DNA of 64,000 nucleotides from Echinarachnius parma (lineage: Eukaryota; Echinodermata; Echinoidea; Clypeasteroida; Echinarachniidae): positions 1 through 64,000 of the forward strand of contig JBAMJV010003134.1 in NCBI GenBank assembly GCA_037951105.1. The letters run 5' to 3'. This document shows, one piece after another, positions 30,485 through 40,950 of this stretch (its first letter is position 1; every line of letters starts with the position of its first letter). Under the pieces are notes generated by a model, which saw only the letters and a program-made list of their open reading frames with translations, ran no database searches and was not told where the DNA came from. The position numbers were made by a program, and so were the translations under genes.

Positions 30485-30720
30485 TCAATAAATTAACTTA
30501 TTTTGACTTTCATATCTACTGAAGATTTGGTTTTTGCAGATGCATTCAATCGAGGAGAGAAAAAACGGGAAACCAAATCCCGAATCGCAGTGGCCACTGA
30601 GCAATGGCCTGGAATATATGCCTGGATGGTGTGTAGCATAGCATGCAAGCACCTGGCAATTCGCATGGCAGCATCCTGCCCATAAAGTGTACGGCACTTA
30701 CGGACTATACCGCTGCGCTT
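30485..30720 (-). CDS. Weak candidate host exon, unknown protein
   Basis: A minus-strand frame ending with a stop at about 30493 has a stretch of roughly 65 residues (from LYGQDAAMRIARC through IPGHCSVATAIRDL to SSVDMK) with mixed hydrophobic and charged composition. It is unlike the low-complexity frames elsewhere and the DNA is not repetitive here. I do not recognise a family. Possible acceptors exist (TTTATGGGCAG near 30677), but there is no strong pyrimidine tract. Farther upstream the same frame degenerates into an Arg-Glu run encoded by the (GA)n tract at 30855, which cannot be the true 5' part. The opposite strand is also open for 60 codons, which weakens the case. Confidence 0.2.
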
Positions 30721-30854
30721 TACGACAGAGAATAAATTTGTACTTGACAGGAAATCTACACATAATGAGCGCCACTTGCGCCAAAGCATCATTTTGCGTT
30801 CTCTTCCCCCTCCCTCCCTCACCCCATGTTTGTCTGTCTCGCTCGCATGCCGTA

Positions 30855-30882
30855 TCTCTCTCTCTCTCTCTCTCTCTCTCTT
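30855..30882. repeat. (CT)n microsatellite
   Basis: Pure TC repeats, followed at 31197-31385 by CT- and CA-rich sequence including a (CA)n run at about 31283-31300. Confidence 0.95.
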
Positions 30883-30899
30883 GCTAATATCTATAGACA

Positions 30900-31560
30900 A
30901 ACACACAAATACATGTACACACATAAACACACTCAAATATTTACAGTTATATAATTGCCTCTCCATCCACCTATCTCTTCTCTTATACGAACAGGCATAT
31001 TAATACACTCTCTATTCTATTTCATGAAACAGTCAATATCCTAGACAAACATTTAAATTTAAACCCCCTTTTTTTCCTTTTGTTTTTTCCTTTACACATC
31101 ACATAAACATTTCTTTTCCTCCTCTTCAACTATTTACATTTATTTTTACCTCTGCTAATTCAAAATGTGATTATTATAATTATGAATGAAATTTAACACC
31201 ATGAATAACACGCTTCACACATTTCTCTCTCACTCACTCCCCCTCTCTCTTATTTGCTTTCTTTTTAAACACACGTTCACAAACACGCACACACACACAC
31301 ATTATTTAACACAATGCAAACACATCTCCCTCTTTATATCTCTCGCCCTCCCCCTCTTTCTCCCCCTCTTTCTCTCTTTTACAATGTAAATCATGTGAAA
31401 ATACATCAGACATTCTAAACAGTGTCGGCTTGGTAAACAAGTTGAAAAGTCCATTTGCCAAATCATCAGATGTCCTTGGAATGAATACCTTAATTTCTCT
31501 GTACTTATGCATAAAATATATATATAAAGCCATTATCACAAATTGAACCGCATGTTAAGT
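30900..31560. other. Low-complexity CT/CA-rich DNA, otherwise featureless
   Basis: Alternating CA and CT tracts. No coding evidence. Confidence 0.5.
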
Positions 31561-31639
31561 ATGTTTGTAAAGATTGTCAAGCGTGGGGATGCTACCCCGC
31601 GGATTGTCATTATGAACTATTCTAGTTTGAGCGCACTGC

Positions 31640-31735
31640 ATAACACTGAGCTAACATGCATTACGCATCATGCGCCAAGGCGTTCGCAAGATGGCGCCGC
31701 GCATCTGATTTACAAATCTAAACCACATTTAAAGC
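31640..31735 (+). repeat. Dispersed repeat with AAGATGGCGCCG
   Basis: ATAACACTGAGC, GCCAAGGCGTTCGCAAGATG and ATTTACAAATCTAAACC correspond in order to ATAACACTTAGC, AGCAAGGCATTGCAAGATGG and TGTATAAATCCGAAC at 50720-50810. It is a shared repeat of about 90 bp. Confidence 0.6.
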
Positions 31736-31890
31736 AGGAATGTTGAATAAAAACACTAACACGGAATATGATAACTACATGTGGATTCCAGAATTTTATC
31801 ATGTTAGTTAGTTGCAATATAAAAACAAAAACAGTAATTTCTTTTTACATTCCTTCAAAGTAAAATTTATTTATTTTCATATTCTATATA

Positions 31891-32112
31891 TGATGACACA
31901 CGCGGTACCCCGGGGTACCGTTGTACCCCGGGGTACCGCGTTGTGTAGCGCCATCTTGCGTCCAACCGTACCGCAGCTATTGCGTCGTGCATGCAGTGCA
32001 GCGCGCGATTGTATGCACGCTATACCCACAGTACAGCCCTAAAAATTAAATAAATAATTAAACAAAATGGCGGATTTTCGTCTGGTACCCCGGGGTACCG
32101 TTTATGTCATCA
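31891..32112 (+). mobile_element. TGATGACATACGC/GGTACCCC palindromic MITE, copy 2
   Basis: Same orientation as copy 1 at 13828. Across about 150 bp of interior the two differ at only a handful of bases outside one small rearranged patch (near 31958-31985 here). Ends TGATGACACACGCGGTACCC and TACCGTTTATGTCATCA, with TATA-rich flanks on both sides. Confidence 0.9.
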
Positions 32113-32372
32113 TATATCAATGTTTGTTCATATGATTTTCAATCTATTCTGACTTTTATCTGTGGGTGGCTATGTTTCTTTCTTTTTACACATAAATAAT
32201 TTGTAAACGCTCTGGCAGGGCAACAAATGCAGATTAGCACTGACAAAACATACATTGTTGTACCATAATGTTGTACCAAACCAACCCATTTGTTAATATG
32301 ACTTCGTCACCAACTCTACCAACTTTCAGTCAACCATGCACGTCACTTCCAAGTCACTTCTATCTTTGGGTT

Positions 32373-32443
32373 GATTATTCTAGAAACTTCAAAGTACCGT
32401 AAATCGGGATGATTTACGGTACTTTGAAGTTTCTAGAATAATC
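32373..32443. repeat. Perfect 33-bp inverted repeat with 5-base loop
   Basis: The left arm 32373-32405 (starting GATTATTCTAGAAACTTC) and right arm 32411-32443 are exact reverse complements, separated by GGGAT. A transcript would form one uninterrupted 33-bp stem. The rest of the neighbourhood is unremarkable. Confidence 0.95.
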
Positions 32444-32815
32444 CAGCCAGAGGGTTATTATGACTGACAAACAACATATATGTCATAGTTACTGCTGTTG
32501 TATATTGTTTATTTTTTAATGATGGTTGAACTAATAATAAAAGATGGGTCATCAGTAGACAAAGACAATGCAGTAGTATGTTGGTTATTTCCCCAAAACA
32601 ACTAAACCTGCTTCAAAACAATGTCCAGTAATCGGTTTACTTACAAATTGCTTCAAGATTTTAGTAAATATACTGTAAAATGTAATGAGATAATTTTCGT
32701 TACGTGTTTCTGCATGTATTCAGAACATACTAGAAATCAGTGCCGAAGCATGGTCCGACTGATTGGCGGGGTCATGTGAATTATTGGACGCACACGGTAT
32801 GTTTTTCTTAATTTT
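32444..32815. other. Fragment of the AGTGGCGTAGC-type repeat, otherwise featureless
   Basis: CCGAAGCATGGTCCGACTGA at about 32743 resembles GCGTAGCGTGGTCGGACTGA at 62506, the left end of another repeat. Confidence 0.45.
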
Positions 32816-32967
32816 TTTTAATGTTAACCTTTATCTTTTCTCTTGTTTTTGTAAAATATATTTTTCACACATTACTTATTGGACACATCAGATGACAAAC
32901 ATATACACTTTTTACCAACCATTCATCACTTATTGCACATGTCTACAAAGTTACTAGATCCCTTTAA
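32816..32967 (-). mobile_element. AGGGATCTAGTAAC-family element, truncated
   Basis: ACCATTCATCACTTATTGCA and CAAAGTTACTAGATCCCTTT match the right half of the copies at 30033 and 39629. The left terminus is absent. Confidence 0.8.
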
Positions 32968-33139
32968 CAACAGTGTTGACACCAGAACTGCTGAAAAGGT
33001 CAGCCAAACCAATCTAGAATTCAAGTGTCACTGAAGAGTTTGCAAACAACTCGATGACAGTCCTTCAAGCTAATAAAGTTACGGCTGATTCTATTAGCAT
33101 TTACCAGGGTCAACTTAATAGCAAATTGGAAGAATGCTA

Positions 33140-33712
33140 CGCCAAATATATATATTTATACAAGAGTGGTCTTACGTTAAATTATCTTCAACTGGCCTTT
33201 ATTCTATTTTGCAACTAAATGTTCATTTCTCTACTCCAATATATATATTTTATACAAGAGTGGTCTTACATCAAATTATCCTCAACTGGCCTTTATTCCA
33301 TTTTGCAACTAAGTGTTCATTTCTCTACTCCAATATATATATTTTATACAAGAGTGGTCTTACATCAAATTATCCTCAACTGGCCTTTATTCCATTTTGC
33401 AACTAAGTGTTCATTTCTCTACTCCAATATATATATTTTATACAAGAGTGGTCTTACGTCGAATTATCCTCAACTGACCTTTATTCCATTTTGCAACTAA
33501 GTGTTCATTTCTCTACTCCAATATATATATTTTTATACAAGAGTGGTCTTACGTTAAATTATCCTCAACTGGCCTTTATTCCATTTTGCAACTAAGTGTT
33601 CATTTCTCTACTCCAATACATATATTTTATACAAGAGTGGTCTTACATGGAATTATCCTCAACTGGCCTTTATTCCATTTTGCAACTAAGTGTTCGTTTC
33701 TCTACTCCAAAA
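33140..33712. repeat. 94-bp tandem array, six copies
   Basis: CAAGAGTGGTCTTA occurs at 33161, 33255, 33349, 33443, 33538 and 33632. Units also share TCAACTGGCCTTTATTCC and TTTCTCTACTCCAA. Nearly identical units suggest recent amplification. Open frames in several registers result from a stop-poor unit. Confidence 0.95.
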
Positions 33713-33945
33713 ACTTGCAATCCATGTGATACTGCTATAAACTGAAACATGTTTTTCTCTCATTTTTAATTTCAAGTTATCCACAGTCACAATATCTGAG
33801 AAGCATTTTGAAATAAAATATCCCTAGACAAAACACATTAAATCAATCAAATTGATTTCCCATTGAGTAATCAAAATCACCACTTAGAGCAACCTACAGT
33901 AGTTAACAGGTTCCTCCATTAGGACAAGGATATAACAAACATATT

Positions 33946-34109
33946 GGCCCCGTTGCAGAAAGAGATACAATCAATTTTAAGTTACGATTGATCGTAAGTC
34001 AGAAAATTAGCGCGTTTCAACCAATCAGATTTGCCCATCTAGCACACGTGATCTGACTTACGATCAATCCTTACTTACAATGGATTGTATCTCTTTCTGC
34101 AACGGGGCC
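33946..34109. mobile_element. GGCCCCGTTGCAGAAAGAG palindromic MITE
   Basis: GGCCCCGTTGCAGAAAGAGA at the left and TCTCTTTCTGCAACGGGGCC at the right are exact inverse ends. Symmetry continues inward (ATACAATC, then TTACGATTGATCGTAAGTCA against TGACTTACGATCAATCC). Confidence 0.95.
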
Positions 34110-34299
34110 CTAGTGTGTTACTCATTAAAAAATTGTCATATCATATTGATATCAAGTTTATCAGTAACTGTGTTTCTTAAGCAGGGGAATTAATTTGCTG
34201 TGGTTATCTAAACTGTCATAAACAGATATGCATGATTAATCGAAAAAATAACCCAAATAAATTAAATGCAACATGCATGTATTTATGTGTGTTTATCCA

Positions 34300-34765
34300 A
34301 GAGTTCACTAAAAAACCAAAAGCTTTAAAACAACGAAAGTTACATACATGATTATTCAAAACAGTAAATCAAAACACTCAGAAAGTTAAAACATAATGAA
34401 AACTACATACAGGATATCATAAGTCTTATTAAAATGCACAAAAGTAAAGTACATAAAATAATACAGAAATCTTAATTTGTGAAAGCTATTTACATCAAAT
34501 CACACGAGTTCTTCATATACGCAAGCAAATGTACACGAAATCACACAAATCCTTTAAATGCGCAAAGCTACGTACGTGAAATAAGAGTTCTTAACATACG
34601 CGAGTTACGTACAAGAAATCCATACAAGTTCTGAACACACGTATGAAAAGCCGACCGGGGTACCCATATTTTCCCCTCTGATACACAAGCTATGTACAAG
34701 AAATCCATAAAAGTTCTCATCACACGTATGAAAAGCCAACCCCACCCATATTTTCCCCTCCGATA
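34300..34765. repeat. Short-period degenerate tandem repeat, about 50-90 bp
   Basis: ACATACA/ACGTAC..AAATCACAC..AGTTCT units recur from 34330. The last two (AAGAAATCCATACAAGTTCT, then CACACGTATGAAAAGCCRAC, then CCATATTTTCCCCTC) are the best matched, about 80 bp apart. Confidence 0.65.
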
Positions 34766-34989
34766 TGGGCCTCACGCACTGATTCATCATCGGCAATTTT
34801 TATAAGTACCCCGTAATATAACGAGCAAAAGCTACGAACATGCATGTCATGAATTTTTCCCTCTCTGCAACTCGGGGGTGATATTTGCGCATGGAATTAG
34901 TTGAGGCCTAACATTATTGCAGCCCCCCGACTAATAATGGTAGGGCCCCCGAGCTAGCGCAACGACTGAAGGTCATCTAGGCCTTATTT

Positions 34990-35088
34990 GCGAGAAATCG
35001 TCTCTCAGGATTTTTTCCCATTAGTTAAAAGAGCAGAATTTTGTGACTCTCCGTGATATATACTCATTAGATGCTTTAATGATTATTA
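34990..35088. repeat. Tandem repeat unit left of the 0.9-kb insertion
   Basis: GAAATCGTCTCTCAGGATTT, then CCCATTAGTTAAAAGAGCAG, then TGTGACTCTCCGTGAT, ending in TTAATGATTATTA. Units resume at 36006 and recur near 36090, 36255, 36560 and 36935. Confidence 0.8.
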
Positions 35089-35089
35089 G

Positions 35090-36005
35090 GCCTGAGTCAT
35101 GTCGGAATTTTTTTGTTCCGGAATCCGCCGGTGTTGTGCCGGTCGGAATCCGGTGTTACTAGAAGGTCTGCCATGGTTTCGGCAGCGCAGGCATGCAGGC
35201 CCCGTGCTGCGAGACAGGCCAACTCAACTGCCTTGACTTTGCAAGCAAGTTGCACTCTTAAAAAGTGCCGAAAAGGAACGAAAATGTCTCTTATTTTACT
35301 TACATGTTTGTATGGCTTTTAAAATAAATACGAGAACAATTACCTGCAAAAACAGCAACAACAAAAATGCGCTGATTATATCTCAAACATTTTCTAACTC
35401 GCTCGAAACTGCATGAACTGAAGCTAATACAACGACACGAATAAGTCAACACTAACTTATACTTTGCATGCAGGCTATAGGGTCTATTTTCCTACGCGAG
35501 ATCCATCCGCTGGGGATTTCCCCAATTCCCGGCGGATCGATCTCGGCGCAAGAAAATAGACCCATAACCTGCACACAAAGTATACAAGTGATATGGCGGG
35601 CTGTGTCGGAGCATTATTAGTATCGATAGAGGGCGGACTGGATGTCAACGTTTGAGAAACGTTTGATGACATATATGGTACGGCGCAGCTAGCTAGCTCT
35701 GACTGATAGCGCTAGCAGCTGCATGACTGTGCGGGGCGCGCCGGGGTAGCTAGCCTAGTCGATCGTTAGATCGGCTTTCATATAAACGCAGCGGATTTCT
35801 TGTCGTTGTAAGTTGCATTCGACATCGTCTTTCTTGTACTTTTTTGTCATTTGTTTTCTTCTGTTAGTTTTCTACTACAAAATATGAATTTTTGAGGAAA
35901 AAGAGGTTTTCCGTGATTTTCATCGGAATACCGGAATGGAGAAAACATTACCGGAACACGCACACACCGGACGGATTCCGGTATTCCGTCCGTTCCGACC
36001 CAGGC
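35090..36005. mobile_element. 0.9-kb non-autonomous element flanked by a 13-bp direct repeat
   Basis: TTAATGATTATTA occurs exactly at 35076-35088 and 36006-36018. The ends GCCTGAGTC and GACCCAGGC are inverse with one mismatch. Subterminal regions carry TCCGGAATCCGCCGGTG-like repeats on the left and CCGGAATACC/GGACGGATTCCGG on the right. An internal inverted repeat at about 35478-35575 (AGGGTCTATTTTC against GAAAATAGACCC, and CGAGATC..ATCCGC against GCGGAT..GATCTCG) may be a further nested element. Long GC-rich subterminal repeats and a long duplication suggest a Mutator-like class (low-confidence inference). No transposase is present. Confidence 0.7.
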
Positions 36006-36990
36006 TTAATGATTATTACTGCATCAACATGTCAGGGCATCATATCATAAGATACTATTTCTGTGCATACATCTTTGATTGTCAGCAAGAAATCGACTCT
36101 CTCGATTTTTCCCCATTAGTTCAAAGAGCAGAATTTGTTAACTCTCCGTGATAGATACTAATTAGATTCTTTAACGTACATTATTCCATGAAAATGTCAG
36201 TGCAAGTTATCATTAGATACTATTTCTGTGCATACATCTATGACCGTCTGCAAGAAATCAACTCACGGGATTTTCCCCCATTAGTTAAAAGAGCAGAATT
36301 CTGTGACTCTCTGTGATTAATACTAATTAGATGCTGTAACATACATTTTAATGCATAGAAATTCATGTCAGCGCATAGATCTATGATTGTCAACAAGAAA
36401 TTCACTTTGTACCTTTCTTCCCCTATGCACTTATTACATATCTTTATAAACATTATTGCACAAACATGTTGGAGTGAAATATTGTAAGAAACTATTCCTA
36501 CTTCAGGTGTAAAAACTCGTCAACTTAAAGGTTATCTATTTCTCCATAGATTTTCTCCCAAGTAAATGAGCATAATTTTGTGACACTACATAGAGTACAG
36601 GAGTGATGTCACATTCCTTTGTTATAACATAGTCATGTTTCTAAACAACTTGTCCTTTGATTCGAGCTTTTGGTAGTGGGTTGGAGCTGGACGATTACTT
36701 TCTTAGCAACTGCTTGGTCAGACATTTCTTGCTTGCCTGACATTGTTTAGAACCATTACCAATAGCAATGAATAAAGAATCAGTCCTGAAGGGTTAACCA
36801 TTTGCTAAGAATTAGGGCCATCATGTCTTAGCTGGCTAGAGTAATACTATATAATATGATTCCTTTATTATTCATGCAAACACATAGATCATCTCCTGAA
36901 CTTTCAGCAACAACTCTTAGCCAAAGTTTCTCATGTTATATTCAAGAGCAGAATTTGTCTGTACTCTGATACTTATTTGATGGATTATAG
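36006..36990. repeat. Tandem repeat array, right part, about 170-330 bp spacing
   Basis: CCCATTAGTT(C/A)AAAGAGCAGA followed by ACTCTC(C/T)GTGAT and TACTAATTAGAT recur near 36110 and 36278. Weaker copies lie near 36565 and 36935. GATACTATTTCTGTGCATAC marks the unit middles. Decay increases rightward. Confidence 0.75.
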
Positions 36991-37034
36991 ATTAAAGCAT
37001 GATTATTTAATAAGGCAGTGACTATCTTTTTCAA

Positions 37035-37480
37035 ACATTCTGGGGGGGGGGGGGGGGGGGGCGAATAGGCCTCATCTTCGATCAACTCGTGAAAAAATGG
37101 TTGACTACAAAATAACATCCATGGGTTAAACAAAATTGTTTGGGGGGAGACTTCAGACCACCACCCACCCCCACCTCCTTTTATGGAGATGGTGAATATC
37201 TCTCTTTCTGATCTATCACACAAATCACACATATTATCACACATATTTATCACACATATTATTGGGGGGCACACGTCATATATTTCTTTGTTTTTTTCAA
37301 AAAATATATTCCCCTGTTAATGTTTTTTTTCCAAATTATCGGGGGGGCACACCTTATGTATTACTTTCTTTTTTTTCAAAAAATGTTCCCTGCTATGTTA
37401 AATTGTTTGTATTTTCAAAATTATTGGGGGGCATGATACCCCCCCCCCCCCCCCACTCCAGTAGCTACGCCACTGCCTCG
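37035..37480 (-). mobile_element. Poly-G/poly-C repeat ending in the GCTACGCCACT terminus
   Basis: G-runs at 37042-37061, 37263 and 37341 and a C-run at 37440-37454 bracket TTTTTTTCAAAAAATAT segments. CAGTAGCTACGCCACTG closes the right side. The same modules (GGGGGGGCACACCTAATGTA; TCAAAATGTTGGGG) appear at 63797-63920. It is probably a non-autonomous element family with homopolymer arms; the class is not recognised. Confidence 0.55.
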
Positions 37481-37619
37481 CCCTATTCATATCTGGAACT
37501 CATTATATCAGGTGTCAGCCGGTCTGCTTGGTTTCTCTCCATCGAATCGTGACGAACCGGTTGACTATGAAATATAACACCCATGGGCGAGTGTGGCAGA
37601 GTCGAGTTTCTTTCTCATT

Positions 37620-38290
37620 AAGTAACGGATGGGGCACGCCATCACAAGCAATCAAAAACGCATCTTGTCTCCTCTTTATATCATCACAGCTAGGAACCCA
37701 TTCACAAATTGCTGTGCATAAATGCATTACGAAAGCATTATCACAGAGTTATAAAAGGGCATATTTTCACATTTTACATAGTACAACATCTAAAGTGTAA
37801 TATTCCATTTATTTTATTTTGTTTGTAAGTCATGTTTGGAAAAGCCATCCAAAGCAATCAAAATCGCATCTTGTGTCATCTTTATATCATCACAGCTAGG
37901 AACCCATTCACAAATTGCTGTGCATAAATGCATTACGAACGCATTATCCCAGAGTTATAAAAGGGCATATTTTCACATTTTGCATTACGAAAGCATTATC
38001 ATTATCGTAATGTTATAAAACAGGGTCTTTTTAATTGATGCTTTTAAGACATTTATACAAACCATGTGTGGAGAAGTCATCAAAAGCAATCCGAATGGCA
38101 TTGCATTTTTATATCGTGTTATCATCTTAGTGATCAGCAAGCAATCCATGAATTGATGTGCATAAATGCATTACAAAGGCAATGTCACCATGTTATACAC
38201 ATGCAGGACTATTTTTTCAATCAAATACAAAGGACATCTCAATGGATCAATGGTTGTAATTTATTTGTTCTAAAATCATGATAAAAGCAA
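37620..38290. repeat. Three-copy tandem repeat, about 210-230 bp
   Basis: AAGCAATC near 37647, 37854 and 38084 is followed by CATCTTGTCTCCTCTTTATA-type and GTGCATAAATGCATTACRAA segments. Copies 1 and 2 are highly similar over about 140 bp, copy 3 is diverged. Fainter echoes (CACAGAAATCAATCAATG) continue to about 38600. Confidence 0.8.
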
Positions 38291-38646
38291 CCAGAAATTA
38301 TTATCTAAATGCATCATTTATTACAAGCTAGGATGAGTTCACATTAACTGCATCACAAAAGCCTATCAATGTCCAAAAGGTCAACAATGGACTTTTCATT
38401 GATGTTTCAAAAAAAAGACAAAAATCAATGAATGGAAATGCCAGTCATATAGAAAAAACTCACAGAAATCAATCAATGGAATTGTCTTTGACACATATGC
38501 AAAACTCACAGAAATCAATCAATGATATTGTCATTCACATATACAAAACTCACAGAAGTCAATGATTGGAATTGTCTTTCATTCAACAGAAAGGACGCTG
38601 CTTTTATCCTTGATGGTCACTTATAAAGAGTGAATAAGTCAATCTA

Positions 38647-38737
38647 ACCCGCTCAGCGCTAGTCCTGAATATACTTGGGCATTGGTCTATGGATAATGCA
38701 TGTCAAACTAAAATCAATAGTATTGAATAGGTTAATT
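38647..38737. mobile_element. About 95-bp TTAA-ended mini-element
   Basis: TAACCCGCTCAGCGCTAGTC opens and TATTGAATAGGTTAA closes. The core GGTCTATGGATAATGCATG is conserved. Confidence 0.7.
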
Positions 38738-38827
38738 ACTGAAGTGCCTTTATAATGAAATGGGCTATTAGTTGGGGCGGATAAAGAGGAAATTGCGTTG
38801 TGTCACACGCACATATCCATTCAGTTC

Positions 38828-39200
38828 CGGTAAACCACCAACCTCAATATATTGATCGTGGTTGAGATACGCTAGCCTAGTGCACACTTAGTGGAAATTG
38901 CTCACAGAACCATGAGAAAGTCAAAGGAATTTTCTTCTTGCTACCATATTAGAAACGTCATGGTTCTTCCATGTATGGATGGAACTGCAGATGCAGATAC
39001 ATATATTCAAGCAACTTGTGTACATGAGCCATAACACCAACCTCAATATATTGATTATGGTTGAAATATGAGAGCGTAGTACACGCTTGGTGAAAATAAC
39101 CAGGGGAAAGTCAAAGAAAGATCTGGAAATATTCTTCCTTCAATATGAGAAATGACATAGACAGATGTTCAGTGAATCTGCAATTATACAGCTGTGTATG
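38828..39200. repeat. Two-copy tandem repeat, about 205 bp
   Basis: ACCAACCTCAATATATTGAT occurs at 38837 and 39038. Both are followed by GGTTGA(G/A)ATA, TAGTRCACRCTT and a GAAAGTCAAAG segment. Confidence 0.85.
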
Positions 39201-39624
39201 TTGAGTTATAAACAAATGTTATTTGCACATTGGCATAATGCCAACTGCAAACATTTCTGGTCAGTTTCTTTATAGAAATGTTTCAAATGTGTCACAAATT
39301 TGTTTAAACATGAGATGGCCAAATATATATTTATGTTTCTGTATTCTAGGAAATGTAAGCACAAACCTAATAATGCATCATGAAATATATGTTGAACATT
39401 GCTCAAAGTGGTGTGAACAATTCTAAGAAACACATTTATATACATATCTTAGAAAACATAGGGCATAGATAAACATGTAATATGGATCACTAAATATAGA
39501 CAATATGTTTAAAATAGCTAAAATACCTTGATTAAGTAAATTTTATTTCATTTCTGAGATTTCTCACTATGTTCATATCTACCCCTGATTCAGACTGCTT
39601 CCAGGGAAATCTAGAAATTGGAGC
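39201..39624. other. No recognisable feature
   Basis: AT-rich, with overlapping short open frames on both strands and no domain. Confidence 0.4.
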
Positions 39625-39628
39625 TTAA

Positions 39629-40030
39629 AGGGATCTAGTAACATTGTCAAAAACCACAAATCATACTTTTTAATAGAACTAAATGGTTCTCGCACACTTT
39701 GTTTTATTTGTATTTCCAATGAAAGCATGGAACAGGTTTTGTTTTTTTCAAATTTCATTTCTGTTCACTATTTAATTTTACGAAGGAAGTTTTTGGATTT
39801 TTCAACTATCCACTGGATAATCATAACTGTGTACAAATTAAGTGTAATGAGTTAGCAAATATCACTTTGCATTTTCGCTCATTACTCAGCGATATAACAT
39901 CCATTTAAGATAACAAAATTTCACACAATACTCAAAGGACCTATCATATGACAAAACTACACATTAGACCAACCATTAGACTAACCAACCAATCATCACT
40001 TTTTGCACATGTCAACAAAGTTACTAGATC
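39629..40030 (-). mobile_element. AGGGATCTAGTAAC-family element, copy 3 (inverted)
   Basis: TTAA at 39625-39628 precedes AGGGATCTAGTAACATTGTC. The right end AAAGTTACTAGATC is followed by decayed sequence instead of CCTTTAA. The interior has the family blocks AGTGTAATGAGTTAGCAAAT and GCATTTTCGCTCATTACTCA. Confidence 0.85.
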
Positions 40031-40229
40031 TGGAATTTCAGAGTTAAATTCAATCTTCTTTTATTTCTAACCCACATGGAAGATCAAACACTATTTTGGT
40101 AACAGCAAAGTTAACCAATGGGATAGAATAATCCCGTTCATCAGAAATTGTAGCCAAGCGAGCAATACATTTCCCCACATGTATGTGCATCATGGAGGTA
40201 AAAAATAACAGATGCCAAATTGACTTTAT

Positions 40230-40500
40230 AATAATAATTGTCCATTTTTATATCTAGCGCTAATTCACCAAAGTCTCATAGTGATCATCGGAGCATTATT
40301 ACCTTTATGGCTTAAGCTGAGCTGCCATGATGGGGTGCTCAAGCATTTCAAGGAATAAATTCCTGCCAAGTACCCATTTACTACACCCTGAGTCAAGAGC
40401 AGCAAATGTGAATAAAGTGCCTTGGAGAAGCACACACCTGCCATGGTCGTGAATCAAACCCACATGTGTGGGAACGGGTACTACTATGTCAATGTAACTT
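40230..40500 (-). mobile_element. tRNA-derived SINE, minus strand
   Basis: Read on the minus strand, GTGGGTTTGATTCACGACCA near 40460 fits a pol III B-box (GGTTTGATTCA). The body TTCTCCAAGGCACTTTATTC and a distal GCGCTAGATATAAAAATGGA with a TTATTATTA tail have the plan of widespread invertebrate SINEs. The A-box region (near 40480-40500) is weak. Confidence 0.6.
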
Positions 40501-40940
40501 GAGATTAGAGCATTCTTCTTTAACCTTTAAATTAGTGTCCATACACAGTGGGGGAAAATACAGGAGAAAATCAATTTAGAGAAATGCAATCCCAAACAAA
40601 CAGTAATTGATACTGGCGTCTTCATTGAGGGCTACACATTCAAATCAGAAGCGTTGTTAGGGTCAACAAACAAAGATATGGGGAGGGAGTAAGGAGGGGG
40701 GTGGATAAGTTATCCTTTGAGAGGACAGAATATGTCCCCTCCCCAAAAAAGTTGTGCTATAATACACCGTTTTTATAGCAAGCCTATATAAAGCACATTG
40801 CCAATGCACACCCCTATATGCCCCCTTGCCCAACATAACAGGAAGTCAAACACCGTAATTTTACGTACTGTCTCTAATGATAGTTGCATTATTCATGTCC
40901 CTTTTTGTTGTACATATATTTCATCTTGGGTATCACTATT
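40501..40940. other. No recognisable feature
   Basis: Apparently single copy. A G-rich stretch GGGGAGGGAGTAAGGAGGGG lies near 40680. Confidence 0.4.
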
Positions 40941-40950
40941 AAAGGAAACT

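Noticed and set aside
33134-33595. Repeat protein of about 90 residues
   Set aside because: The 94-bp tandem unit lacks stops in several registers, and the frame rotates because 94 is not a multiple of 3.
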